NCBI RefSeq assembly: GCF_047338595.1
Contig: NZ_JBLFBO010000008.1
Coordinates: forward strand, 81,297 to 145,296
Direction of reading: 5' to 3'
Source: Nitrospira_D sp019636945
GTDB lineage: Bacteria > Nitrospirota > Nitrospiria > Nitrospirales > Nitrospiraceae
DNA: 64,000 nt
The notes beneath the pieces were generated by a model. The model did not search any database. It saw only the letters and a list, made by a program, of their open reading frames with translations, and had not been told where the DNA came from. This document shows, in pieces, positions 1 to 9,400 of this stretch (positions are counted from its first letter, which is position 1; every line of letters starts with the position of its first letter). Made by a program: the position numbers and the translations under genes.

Positions 1-285
1 AAAGTCTTACATGCCGTTGAATATGCGGTGTTGGGTGCTCTGTGTTACCGGGCTTTTTACGCGACTTCGCGGGAGGGCTGGCGACGGCAGGCGATGCTGT
101 TGGCCATCGTCTTCACATCGTTGTATGGAGTCAGCGACGAAATCCATCAAGCCTTCGTTCCGTTTCGAGAGTCTAGTTGGCTCGATTGGGTGGCCGATAC
201 AATCGGTGGAGCAATCGGGGCAGGTGTCATGCATCGGGTACTGAGTCTGCGACCGATGAATTCCGTTCCAGAAACCTCACCCTGA
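1..285 (+). CDS. VanZ-like membrane protein, 3' end only
   Basis: The window opens inside this gene: frame 1 is open from base 1 (reading KVLHAVEY and onward) to a TGA at 283-285, so the true start lies upstream. The remaining 94 residues show the typical end of the VanZ-like family: an HAVEYAVLGAL segment, a hydrophobic helix, the YGVSDEIHQAFVPFR stretch and WLDWVADTIGGAIGA. VanZ-like proteins are small multi-pass inner-membrane proteins. The founding member gives low-level teicoplanin resistance and most others have no defined role. The next gene downstream starts 62 bases later on the same strand and acts in cell-wall sugar recycling, which is a loose thematic match only. Confidence 0.75.
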   Translation, partial: KVLHAVEYAVLGALCYRAFYATSREGWRRQAMLLAIVFTSLYGVSDEIHQAFVPFRESSWLDWVADTIGGAIGAGVMHRVLSLRPMNSVPETSP

Positions 286-347
286 AGCCAGCTGAACAAT
301 ACAGCATTCGTGACAAGCTGCCGGATGCCCGCTATACTCAGCGAGAT

Positions 348-1451
348 ATGGTCACGGGCAATCAGACTTCTCCCAAGATACAGTTAGCATCTCCAGATCC
401 TGCCGTCCTGGCCGATGCGATCGCGATAAAATTGCGGCCGGGTCTTGGCCTGCAGACCACCACGTCGTTGGCCGGTGATGCCTCCAACCGACGGTATTTT
501 CGTGCAACCCTGACGGGAGGGCCGCCGCATTCTGTCATCGTGATGCAGCTTGCTGAGCCGGAAGGGTTCAAACAGTCCGAGGAGGCGGTCAGTGGAACGG
601 CACATCAGATTGCGGAATTGCCGTTTATCAATATCCGGTCTCATTTGGCCGGAGTACAGGTCCCCGTGCCGACACTCTACTATTATGATCAGTCGGCAGG
701 ACTCCTGTATCTGGAAGATTTCGGCGATGTGACCTTAGCGGATGCCGTGAGTCGTGCCGATCAGGCTCAGGTGAAGTCGCTTTACAGGCAGGCTATTGAC
801 GTGCTCGTGCAGATGCAGATCAACGTTACCAAGGCGAATGATCGCACCTGTCTTGCGTTTCATCGTGGGTTTGATGCTCCGTTACTGATGTGGGAGTTTG
901 AGCACTTTCTGGAGTATGGAGTCGAGGTGCGGAACGGCAACCCGTTGGCCGATGTCGATGCGGAGGCTATTCGGGGAGTGTTCAAGAATATTGCCGATCA
1001 GTTAGCCGGTCAACCGCAGATCTTTACGCATCGTGATTATCATTCCCGTAACCTGATGGTCGACGGAACACGACTTGGTGTGATCGACTTTCAAGATGCG
1101 TTGATGGGGCCGGCCACCTACGACTTGGCGTCACTGGTGCGGGATGCCTACATCCAACTCGATGAGGCGTTGGTCGATGAATTAGTGGAGTACTATCAGG
1201 ACCAAATGACCGACCAAGGTGTCGGAGGTATCGATCGAGCGGCCTTCCGCCGCCTGTTTGATCTCACGAGTGTCCAGCGAAATCTGAAGGCAGCCGGTCG
1301 GTTCGTTTACATCGATCGCATCAAGGGCAATCCGAAGTTTTTGGCGGATATCCCTCGTGTCCTGAGTTACGTCAAACGGAATCTTGAAAAATATCGGGAG
1401 TTGGAACCGCTCCGGAAGCATCTCGCTCCATATGTGCCTGAATTGCAATAG
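348..1451 (+). CDS. amgK: Aminoglycoside-phosphotransferase-fold sugar kinase, AmgK-like
   Basis: The product has 367 residues and the APH/choline-kinase fold. A glycine-containing nucleotide loop (AGDASNRRYFR) sits near the N-terminus, the catalytic-loop motif FTHRDYHSRNLM is central, and the metal-binding segment is GVIDFQDALMGPATYDL. AmgK phosphorylates the anomeric carbon of N-acetylmuramate and N-acetylglucosamine so that cell-wall sugars can bypass de novo UDP-MurNAc synthesis. The identification leans on the next gene, a MurU-like nucleotidyltransferase, which is the usual partner. The ATG at 348 was chosen because the open frame further upstream (from 177) overlaps the VanZ-like gene and lacks family-like sequence. 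Another small-molecule kinase of the APH family remains possible. Confidence 0.8.
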   Translation: MVTGNQTSPKIQLASPDPAVLADAIAIKLRPGLGLQTTTSLAGDASNRRYFRATLTGGPPHSVIVMQLAEPEGFKQSEEAVSGTAHQIAELPFINIRSHLAGVQVPVPTLYYYDQSAGLLYLEDFGDVTLADAVSRADQAQVKSLYRQAIDVLVQMQINVTKANDRTCLAFHRGFDAPLLMWEFEHFLEYGVEVRNGNPLADVDAEAIRGVFKNIADQLAGQPQIFTHRDYHSRNLMVDGTRLGVIDFQDALMGPATYDLASLVRDAYIQLDEALVDELVEYYQDQMTDQGVGGIDRAAFRRLFDLTSVQRNLKAAGRFVYIDRIKGNPKFLADIPRVLSYVKRNLEKYRELEPLRKHLAPYVPELQ

Positions 1452-1452
1452 A

Positions 1453-1522
1453 GGACTGAGGGATGAGGACTGAGGACTGAGCATCGAATTATTGACTCAG
1501 CACTCAGCACTCAGTCCCCAGC
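1453..1522. repeat. Inverted degenerate heptad array between amgK and murU
   Basis: Ten consecutive 7-bp units can be read without a gap. The left arm is GGACTGA, GGGATGA, GGACTGA, GGACTGA. The centre is GCATCGA, ATTATTG. The right arm is ACTCAGC, ACTCAGC, ACTCAGT, CCCCAGC, which is roughly the reverse complement of the left. As RNA it could fold into a long imperfect hairpin between the two recycling genes. Similar arrays with other unit sequences occur elsewhere in the window. Confidence 0.75.
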
Positions 1523-1532
1523 ACTAGATCCT

Positions 1533-2282
1533 GTGAGAGCCATGATTCTAGCGGCTGGTCTGGGGACTCGCCTCAGGCCGTTGACGAACACAATTCCTAA
1601 GCCGTTACTCCCGATTGCCGGTACCCCGCTCATTGTCTGGAATTTATTGCTGCTGAAGCGGCATGGATTTCACCACGTCGTCATCAATTTGCATTATCTC
1701 GGGCCAATGATCGAGCAGGCGTTGGGCGACGGTTCGAAGTTCGGGATGCGGATCATCTACTCCCATGAACCGATCATCCTCGGAACCGGCGGAGGCATCA
1801 AGAAGGCCGAGCCATATTTTTCAGGAGAACCGGTGTTGATCCTGAACGCGGATACGTTGGTCGAACTCGATCTCGAAGCCTTGCGGGACTTTCATCGCTC
1901 GCGAGGAGCGGCGGCGACCTTGGCCTTGCGGGAAGATCAGGATGCCGAGCGCTGGGGCTTGGTCGAGGTGGGAGAGCAGGATCGGATCGTGCGGATCACG
2001 GGGCGAGGAGTCAGAGAGGCTACGACGATCGCACGGCGTATGTTTGCAGGGATTCACATCCTTCATCCCCGGCTGTTGCAGCAAGTGCCGAAGGGGGTTG
2101 TGTCCTCAATCATTGATCCCTACGTGGCGGCTATCGAACAGGGAGAACCCGTACTTGGCTATGATCTTCACGGATACTGGTCGGACATCGGAACGACCGA
2201 ACGCTATACACAGGCGGAGCACGATGCCCGTTCCGGGCGGATTCGATTGGAAGAACGTTCCCCTCACGGTATATCTCACTAA
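1533..2282 (+). CDS. murU: Nucleotidyltransferase, MurU-like (sugar-1-phosphate to NDP-sugar)
   Basis: A 249-residue NTP_transferase protein. The N-terminal signature MILAAGLGTRLRPLT binds the nucleotide. It is followed by KPLLPIAGTPLIVW and GTGGGIKKAEPYF, and the metal-binding aspartate lies in LILNADTLVE. MurU transfers UMP onto MurNAc-1-phosphate (the product of AmgK) to give UDP-MurNAc in the cytoplasm. Size and gene order match that pair. The start is the GTG at 1533; an ATG at 1542 would leave the signature at the very first residue, which is less usual. Sequence alone cannot fully separate MurU from related glucose- or mannose-1-phosphate transferases, so the role is inferred from context. 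Confidence 0.8.
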   Translation: MRAMILAAGLGTRLRPLTNTIPKPLLPIAGTPLIVWNLLLLKRHGFHHVVINLHYLGPMIEQALGDGSKFGMRIIYSHEPIILGTGGGIKKAEPYFSGEPVLILNADTLVELDLEALRDFHRSRGAAATLALREDQDAERWGLVEVGEQDRIVRITGRGVREATTIARRMFAGIHILHPRLLQQVPKGVVSSIIDPYVAAIEQGEPVLGYDLHGYWSDIGTTERYTQAEHDARSGRIRLEERSPHGISH

Positions 2283-2331
2283 TCACCAGACTCGTCAACA
2301 GTGTGCTGTTTGGCCGAGTCCGCCGTGCCGC

Positions 2332-3699
2332 TTAGACTTTTTGATGTTTGAGGAGGCGTGCGAGATAAGTGCGCTGGAGTTTGAGCGACTCGGCTGCTTT
2401 GGTTTGATTGCCCTCGGCCCGTTCCATGGCGCGTGTGATGATGTACCGGCTGTGCTCCTCCATGGACTCATGGTAGGGCAGGTCGAGGTAGGATTGTAGC
2501 GCGTCCTCCTCGTTCTGACGGAGATCTCCATCATCTGATAGGAGTGCCAGCATGTCCGGCTCGATCGTGTCTTTGGGGCTGAGGACGACGGCTCGGGCGA
2601 TGACGTTGTCCAATTCGCGGATATTGCCGGGCCATGGGTATCGGGTTAACGCCTCCACGGCAGCCGGACTGAGGACCATCCCGGTGCGCTTAGCATCTCG
2701 CGTGTGTCGCTCCAAGAAGAATTGTGCAAGCGCGGGAACATCTCCCTGGCGCTCACGGAGTGGTGGGAGCGTCAGCGTGACGACATTGAGACGAAAGTAC
2801 AGATCTTCCCGAAACTGCCCCGTCTTGACGGCCTGCCGAAGGTCCCTATTGGTGGCGGCGATGATGCGGATGTTGACTGATACGGTTTTGGATCCACCGA
2901 CGCGTTGGAACTCCCGGTCTTGAAGTACACGGAGCAGCTTGGCCTGCAGGGTGAGCGGCATATCCCCAATTTCGTCGAGGAAGACCGTACCACCATCGGC
3001 CATTTCCAGTTTGCCCTTTTGCTGCCGATCCGCTCCAGTGAATGCCCCGCGTTCATGGCCGAAGAGTTCATTCTCGAGGAGTGTCTCGGTCAACGCCACA
3101 CAGTTAATGACGATGAGCGGCATGGCACAACGAGGACTCCACTGATGAATCGAGCGTGCAAAGAGTTCTTTCCCCGTCCCACTCTCACCTAGCAGTAACA
3201 CCCCGGCATCGGATTTGGCGGCTCGCTGTGCTGCTTCAACGACGGAGCGGATCGATGGGCTGTTGCCTACGATATTCGCATAACGACCGTCAACCTCAGA
3301 GCGGAGATAAGCAACGTGTCGTCGGAGTGTGTCCCGCTCCAGCGCTTTACGGATGACGATGAGGAGATGGTCATTGTCGAGAGGCTTGGTCAGAAAGTCG
3401 TACGCGCCTTCTTTCATGGCTTCGACGGCGGCCTGAATGGAAGCATGCGCGGTCATTACGATGACCGGAGGGCTGTCCGCTGGTTTCATCTGAGCTAAGC
3501 GCTTGAGCACATCAAGGCCGGAGAGTTTGGGTAACGTCAGGTCCAGCAGGACGAGGTGAGGCGACTCATGCACAATGAGATCAAGAGCCTGCTGTCCATC
3601 AAGTGCGGTAACGGTCTTGTATCCGGAGGCCTGCAGTCGATCCTCCAGCATCAGTACGATGTCTGGATCGTCGTCAACGATGAGAATCTTTGCGTTCAT
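2332..3699 (-). CDS. Sigma-54-dependent NtrC-family response regulator
   Basis: A 455-residue, three-domain activator. The receiver domain has the acidic pocket DDD at 9-11, phospho-acceptor Asp53 (LVLLDLTLP) and the switch lysine in DFLTKPLDNDH. The AAA+ domain has Walker A GESGTGKE, the sigma-54 contact loop GAFTGA (in ELFGHERGAFTGADRQ), Walker B TVFLDEIGDM and an arginine-finger region. A Fis-type helix-turn-helix lies at the C-terminus (GNQTKAAESLKLQRTYLARLL). It would turn on RNA polymerase-sigma-54 promoters when phosphorylated. No histidine kinase gene lies next to it, so it is an orphan here and its targets are unknown. It runs convergent to murU and shares the strand of the DUF1015 and polyprenyl synthase genes. 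Confidence 0.93.
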   Translation of the reverse strand: MNAKILIVDDDPDIVLMLEDRLQASGYKTVTALDGQQALDLIVHESPHLVLLDLTLPKLSGLDVLKRLAQMKPADSPPVIVMTAHASIQAAVEAMKEGAYDFLTKPLDNDHLLIVIRKALERDTLRRHVAYLRSEVDGRYANIVGNSPSIRSVVEAAQRAAKSDAGVLLLGESGTGKELFARSIHQWSPRCAMPLIVINCVALTETLLENELFGHERGAFTGADRQQKGKLEMADGGTVFLDEIGDMPLTLQAKLLRVLQDREFQRVGGSKTVSVNIRIIAATNRDLRQAVKTGQFREDLYFRLNVVTLTLPPLRERQGDVPALAQFFLERHTRDAKRTGMVLSPAAVEALTRYPWPGNIRELDNVIARAVVLSPKDTIEPDMLALLSDDGDLRQNEEDALQSYLDLPYHESMEEHSRYIITRAMERAEGNQTKAAESLKLQRTYLARLLKHQKV

Positions 3700-3706
3700 A
3701 CATCAG

Positions 3707-3741
3707 ACGTGAGGTGTGATGGGTCAAACGTGAAGCAACGA
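3707..3741. repeat. Degenerate heptad array upstream of the NtrC-family gene
   Basis: Five abutting 7-bp units: ACGTGAG, GTGTGAT, GGGTCAA, ACGTGAA, GCAACGA. It lies immediately upstream of the regulator's start codon (3699, minus strand), between it and the DUF1015 gene. Any ribosome-binding site of the regulator must overlap or abut the array. The unit resembles the CGTGAA-type units near 21340 and, in reverse complement, at 15906-15926. Confidence 0.6.
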
Positions 3742-3791
3742 TGCTGTTGTATGCTCGTGCGGACAACCCCTCACTGCCCACTCACCACCCT

Positions 3792-5117
3792 TCACTGACC
3801 GCCCATGACATTGATGACGAGCCCGGTCAACGGTTTCGGATAGAAATACGTGGACTTGTGCGGCATGCGTTCTCCCGCCGCTGCGACGGCCTGGACTTCG
3901 CTGACTTTGGTCGCGTTCAGCAACAAGGCTCCGGTCCCTGTTCCACGGTACACCCAATCGAGGGCCTCAAGGTCATCCTTGGTGTAGAGAATCGCCTCCT
4001 GCTCCTGTTGGGTTCGGCAGAGTTTGGTGACGATGAGCTGCTGCAGCAGGGAGACGTCGAGTTTAGTGCGAGGTGAAGCCGTTGCGGAAGGCCGATGACT
4101 CGGCTTCAGCGTGAGGGTCACGTATCGAGGATCCCCTTGTCTTGCCAGGCCAAACACCGGCGCCTTCGTCCCTTCCGTCCGTAGGCTGGTGAGGAATTGT
4201 GTGCAAATCTGGTGGCGTGAGGATGGGGTAAAGGGAAATTCTCGAAACTCAAACACGTCGCCCAGCATTTGCTTGATCTGTTCAAACGGAGGTAACGGAG
4301 TGGTGGTGACCCGGTGTGTGGGTAACACCGTCAATCCTGGATCCTCAAGCGGGGCGAGCAGCATGAGGACTGAGTCGTAGGGCTGCGGGCCTGTCGGCGT
4401 AGAGGCCTGTTGTCGCCGGAGTTTTTGATAATTCAACGCCGTTTCATAGCGGTGGTGGCCGTCAGCAATGAACAGCGGCTTGCTCTGCATGGCCTCGGTG
4501 ATCTGTTTCAGCACGCGGTTGTCGGTGACAGTCCACAGGCGTTCTCGACAACCGGCCTCGTCCTGGAAGTCATAGCAGGCTGGTTTGCCGTTTGTCTCGG
4601 TTTCCAAAAGCTGGATAATGATTCCCTGTGGATCGGAGTACAGCGACCAGATTGGGCTGAAATTCGCTCGACAGGCCTCAATGAGATTCAGCCGATCGGT
4701 CTTCGCTGCCGCACGCGTGTTCTCATGAGGATAGATGTGCCCGGAGTCCAGCGCCTCCAGTTTGACCAATGCCAGGAATCCACGCAGCACTTTCGTGGGA
4801 GCGTCGGGAGCTGAGTAGGGTGGACGATATTCGATTGTGTGGTAATAGATGGTCGGTTGCGCATCACGCTTGAGGATCCCTTCCGTGATCCAGCTTTGGA
4901 GCGTTGCAGCCGCACGGGTATAGCGGTTGTGCGTCGCACTGTCACCGGGCTGGTCGAGCCCTAGTTCCATGCGGATGATATTGTGGGGATGTTGGTCATG
5001 GAGCTGTTTCTGTCCGGCTGCATCGATAATATCGTATGGTGGGGCGATGACCTCCGTGATTGCTCCGACGAGCGTCTGATCGTACCGCAGACCGTGGAAC
5101 GGAAAAACCTGTGACAT
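3792..5117 (-). CDS. DUF1015 family protein
   Basis: A 441-residue protein with the DUF1015 hallmarks: an N-terminal FPFHGLRYD followed by VIAPPYDII, then HNIIRMELG, and the central LFIADGHHRYETALNY. The family is widespread and cytoplasmic. An archaeal relative (SerK, free serine kinase) is the only biochemically defined lead I recall, and I do not extend that activity to this protein. The ATG at 5117 was chosen over a TTG two codons earlier because AGGGAG sits six bases upstream of it. The gene lies between an NtrC-family regulator and a polyprenyl synthase on the same strand. Confidence 0.85.
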   Translation of the reverse strand: MSQVFPFHGLRYDQTLVGAITEVIAPPYDIIDAAGQKQLHDQHPHNIIRMELGLDQPGDSATHNRYTRAAATLQSWITEGILKRDAQPTIYYHTIEYRPPYSAPDAPTKVLRGFLALVKLEALDSGHIYPHENTRAAAKTDRLNLIEACRANFSPIWSLYSDPQGIIIQLLETETNGKPACYDFQDEAGCRERLWTVTDNRVLKQITEAMQSKPLFIADGHHRYETALNYQKLRRQQASTPTGPQPYDSVLMLLAPLEDPGLTVLPTHRVTTTPLPPFEQIKQMLGDVFEFREFPFTPSSRHQICTQFLTSLRTEGTKAPVFGLARQGDPRYVTLTLKPSHRPSATASPRTKLDVSLLQQLIVTKLCRTQQEQEAILYTKDDLEALDWVYRGTGTGALLLNATKVSEVQAVAAAGERMPHKSTYFYPKPLTGLVINVMGGQ

Positions 5118-5249
5118 GAGCAACTCCCTGGCAATGTCGTGTTCGTAACAGCGACGCCGGTTTGATGGTTACAGGAGAGAGCGGGGTCCTTTCGCCCGAC
5201 GCCGTGCCGCTCCCACGGCCTGGCGTTGTTCCGATTGGCGGGAAGACTG

Positions 5250-6254
5250 TTACCGGTCTCGGGTAATCATATAGTCCGCAGCGACGGATAGGGCGCGTCG
5301 CGCCGTACTATCCTCGAAGCAGTCCAGTTCATCCTTCGCGGCCGTGATGTATGCGCGGGCGCGATCCATGGCATAGGTAATCGACCCGAAATTGGCCATC
5401 AGTGACAGAATGCGCTCCAAATCCGTCGTGCTCAGTGTTCGCGTTTCCATGCGATCTTTGATCATCTGACGGTCCTGTTCGGAGCATTGCTGTAACAAAT
5501 GCAGCAGCGGCAGCGTCGCCTTTCCCTGTCGGAGGTCCTGCCCGATCGTTTTGCCGAGTGATTCGCCGTTTGCAATGTAATCCAGCGTGTCATCTGCCAC
5601 TTGGAAGGCGATGCCGAGATATTGGCCGAAGCGAAACAGCGCGTCCTGTTGCGGTTCGGATGCTTCGGCGAGAATGGCTCCCATGCGGCACGCCGCTGCA
5701 ATCAATCCCGCCGTCTTGTGTTCGACGATCTTGATGTAATCGATCTCGGGCATGGAGGGATTTCCGTTATAGTAGAGCTGCAACACTTCCCCCTCTGCCA
5801 TCTTCTTGCAGGCTTCGGCGAGGACTTCATTAATCCCCTGACTCTGAAATTCGACGACCTTACACATCGCTTTCGTATAGAGGTAGTCGCCGACTAGAAT
5901 ACTGATTTGGTTTCCCCACACCTTGCGCGCGGTTCGTCTTCCCCTCCGGAGATCGGCATCATCCACCACATCGTCGTGCAAGAGGGTAGCCGTATGGATG
6001 AATTCAACGATACTGCCAAGTTGGTGATGCTCAGCTCCGGTATATCCACAGAGGCGGGCGGAGAGGAGCAAGAGGAGAGGCCTGACCCGTTTCCCTCCGC
6101 CGCTCAGGATGTGTGCGGCGACGGTATTGACCAAGGTCACGCTGGAATCGAGGTTCTTCCGTACGCGATCCTCCACTCCGTCCAGCTCACTTCGATAGGA
6201 CTCCCACACATCCGACATGTTGTGCAGGGTCGCGATGACTGGACCTTGTGTCAT
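5250..6254 (-). CDS. ispB: Long-chain polyprenyl diphosphate synthase
   Basis: A 334-residue trans-isoprenyl diphosphate synthase. It builds an all-trans polyprenyl chain from farnesyl diphosphate and isopentenyl diphosphate for the quinone side chain. The first aspartate-rich motif is LLHDDVVDDADLRRG. The second is FQVADDTLDYIA, followed by GKTIGQDLRQGKATLPLL. GGGKRVRPLL near residue 55 binds the substrate pyrophosphate. The length matches octaprenyl or heptaprenyl synthases rather than the shorter farnesyl/geranylgeranyl enzymes. The chain length cannot be read safely. The annotated ATG (6254) could be replaced by the Met at residue 13 (MSDVWESY), which would give a more usual N-terminus. 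Confidence 0.9.
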   Translation of the reverse strand: MTQGPVIATLHNMSDVWESYRSELDGVEDRVRKNLDSSVTLVNTVAAHILSGGGKRVRPLLLLLSARLCGYTGAEHHQLGSIVEFIHTATLLHDDVVDDADLRRGRRTARKVWGNQISILVGDYLYTKAMCKVVEFQSQGINEVLAEACKKMAEGEVLQLYYNGNPSMPEIDYIKIVEHKTAGLIAAACRMGAILAEASEPQQDALFRFGQYLGIAFQVADDTLDYIANGESLGKTIGQDLRQGKATLPLLHLLQQCSEQDRQMIKDRMETRTLSTTDLERILSLMANFGSITYAMDRARAYITAAKDELDCFEDSTARRALSVAADYMITRDR

Positions 6255-6323
6255 GCGGCGGATGGTATGGCAGCCAAGGAAATAAAGTCAAGCAAATGAA
6301 AGGGGTATAGGGCCAACGCAATC

Positions 6324-6353
6324 TTGACAGAGGAAGGACCCATCCAGTAAGTT
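6324..6353 (+). promoter_or_regulatory. Possible sigma-70-type promoter upstream of gltB
   Basis: TTGACA at 6324-6329, an 18-base spacer, then TAAGTT at 6348-6353. The -35 box is perfect and the -10 is weak. It lies about 140 bases before the gltB start, in the space between divergent ispB and gltB. Confidence 0.4.
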
Positions 6354-6373
6354 CCCATCACGGTAACCCATGT

Positions 6374-6417
6374 GGGTGAGGTCCACCCTGGATACGGATG
6401 GGAGGGTGTGTCCACCC
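6374..6417 (+). promoter_or_regulatory. Twin GGGTG/CACCC hairpins in the gltB leader
   Basis: Two short inverted repeats with the same arms lie in tandem: GGGTG (6374-6378) with CACCC (6384-6388), and GGGTG (6404-6408) with CACCC (6413-6417). Loops are five and four bases. They lie between the candidate promoter and the gltB start codon, so they would be in the 5' untranslated RNA or act as operator half-sites. No known riboswitch class was recognised. Confidence 0.4.
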
Positions 6418-6489
6418 AGGGGTGTTTCCTTGCTCCGTTCCTCACACCATAATATAGAAAAACGTCCATTGTTTGAACGAGATAGATCT

Positions 6490-9400
6490 ATGAATATTCC
6501 CGGATTTCCAAACCGACAGGGGCTCTACGATCCTCAACATGAGAAGGATTCCTGTGGGATTGGTTTTGTCGTCAACATCAAAGGGAAGAAATCCCATGAC
6601 ATTGTCCGTAAGGGACTCCAAGTTTTAGAGAATTTGACACACCGAGGGGCTCAGGGTGCTGATGCTCATACCGGAGACGGAGCAGGGATTCTGCTACAGA
6701 TTCCTCACGCGTTTTTGAAGCGGGTTGCGGGTGATACGGGTGTGGTATTGCCTGAGGTGGGTGAGTACGGAGTCGGTCAGCTGTTTCTGCCTCCCACTAC
6801 CGACTCCCGACGGCTCTGCGAGAAGGTATTCACTGAGATCATTGCAGAGGAAGGTCTGCGCCTGCTTGGTTGGCGTGATGTGCCGGTCAAGAGCGATCAG
6901 ATCGGTGCTCTTGCACGAACGACCGAGCCGTTCATGCGGCAAGTCTTCATCGCGCGAGATGCGTTCAACGAAACGCAGTTTGAGCGAAAGCTGTATGTGG
7001 TTCGCAAACGAGTTGAAAAGGCTGTGGCAGAGTCGGCCATTCAAGGGCGAGAGCACTTCTATGTTCCGAGCTTGTCCGCCAACACCATCGTCTATAAGGG
7101 GTTGTTGTTGCCGCATCAAATGGCGGCCTACTATCAGGATCTCACCGATGAACGGATGGTAAGCGCCCTCGCGCTTGTGCACTCGCGCTTCAGCACCAAT
7201 ACGTTTCCCACCTGGCCGCGGGCCCATCCCTATCGGTATGTGTGCCATAACGGCGAGATCAATACGCTCAAGGGGAACGTCAATTGGATGAAGGCGCGCC
7301 AAGGCCGGCTTCATTCGGAGCTCTTCGGGAAGGACATGGAAAAGCTTTTTCCCATCGTCTCCGAGGATCAAAGCGACTCAGCCTGTTTGGACAACGCTCT
7401 GGAGTTCTTGCTGCTTGGCGGCCGTTCGCTGCCGCATGCCATGATGATGCTGATTCCCGAACCATGGGTGGCGAATCCTCAGATGGATCTGGATCGCCGT
7501 GGGTTCTATCAATATCATGCGGCCATGATGGAGCCGTGGGACGGGCCTGCGGCTGTATGCTTCACCGACGGGAAATTGATCGGCGCCACGTTGGATCGAA
7601 ATGGACTGCGCCCCTGCCGGTATCACGTGACGACCGACGGGCTCGTGGTCCTCGCATCGGAGGCCGGCGTCTTGCCGGCTGACGCAAAAGAGATTCGGAT
7701 GAAGGGCCGACTCCAACCAGGACGAATGTTCCTCGTCGATACGGTGCAGGGCCGCATCATCGATGACGAAGAGATTAAGGCCGGTATCGTCGGGCGCAAA
7801 CCCTATCGTAGTTGGGTCACGCAGTACGGTGTCTCACTGGACGAGTTGCCGGACCCGCTGAACGTTCCCCAGCCGGATCACCCGACGATTCGCCAGCGGC
7901 AGCAGGCCTTTGGGTACACGGTCGAAGAACTGAAGATGGTCATCACGCCGATGATCGTGACGGGCGAAGAAGCGATCTCCTCGATGGGGACCGATACTCC
8001 GTTGGCGGTGCTGTCCGATCGGCCTCAACTCCTGTTCAAGTACTTTAAGCAGCTCTTTGCACAGGTCACGAATCCGCCGATCGACCCGATTCGGGAACAG
8101 CTCGTGATGTCGCTGGTGACCAACATCGGTCCGAAGCCGAACTTGATGGATGAATCGCCTGAGTCTTGCCGCCGCATTAAGGTGCAGCAGCCGATTCTGA
8201 CGAACGCCGATTTGCAAAAGATCCGCGGTATTTCGGACCCGCACTTCAAAAGCAAGACGCTCAGGATGTTATTCCGCGTCGCTGAAGGTCCGGATGGGCT
8301 TGGTGAGGCGGTCGATGATCTTTGCAAACAGGCCTCGCATGCCATCAAGGAAGGGTACAAGTTCCTGATTCTGAGCGATCGTGGTGTGAACGAGGAGTGG
8401 GCACCGATCCCAAGTTTGGTCGGTATTTCTGCCGTCCACCACCATCTGGTTCGGGAGTGTACAAGAACCGAAGTAGGGTTGATCTTGGAAACGGGCGAGC
8501 CACGTGATGTGCATCAGTTCGCCTGTTTGATCGGGTACGGTGCCGGGACGATCAACCCGTATCTTGTGTTTGAATCGCTCGTCGATATGGAACGTGACAA
8601 TTACCTACCCGAAGGGCTCGACGCGCAGACGGCGGAAGGAAAATTCATCAAGGCGATCAACAAGGGCCTGCTCAAGATCTTCTCAAAAATGGGAATCTCT
8701 ACCGTGCAGTCCTACTGCGGTGCACAGATCTTCGAGGCGATCGGGTTGAATCGCGAGCTCATTGACCGTTATTTCACAGGAACCCCATCGCGCGTGGAAG
8801 GGGTCGGGATCCGCGAAATAGGCGAAGAGACACTGCGTCGCCACCGCGTAGCCTATGAGCCGGCGGCTATCCGCCAGCTCGATTTCGGGGGCGAGATTCA
8901 CTATCGCATCCAGGGTGAGCATCATAACTGGAATCCGGAGACGATCTACAAGCTACAACATGCCAGCCGCTCAAACGACCCGAAGACGTACGCGGAGTTT
9001 GCGCAGGTCGTGAACGATGAGGGCAAGCGGCGCTCGAACCTGCGTGGGCTGCTGGACTTCAAGTTCGATCCTCAGCCCATTCCGATTGAAGAAGTGGAAT
9101 CGGCGAAGGAAATTGTGAAGCGCTTCAACACCGGCGCCATGTCTTTCGGTTCGATCAGCAAAGAAGCGCATGAAACTCTTGCAATCGCGATGAATCGGCT
9201 TGGCGGCAAGAGCAATACGGGCGAAGGAGGGGAAGATCCAGAGCGGTTCCGCCCCTTGCCGAACGGCGATTCCAAGAATAGTTACATTAAGCAGGTAGCG
9301 TCGGCCCGATTCGGAGTCACGGCGCATTATCTTGTGAATGCGCGGGAACTGCAGATCAAGATGGCACAGGGGGCCAAACCGGGAGAAGGTGGTCAGTTGC

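Noticed and set aside
1453..1522. CRISPR array
   Set aside because: Units are only 7 bp, abut directly without spacers and change sequence between sites; no cas genes in the window.
6694..7371. Long open minus-strand frame opposite gltB
   Set aside because: It mirrors the codon structure of gltB, has no ribosome site and no family-like sequence; gltB on the plus strand is certain.
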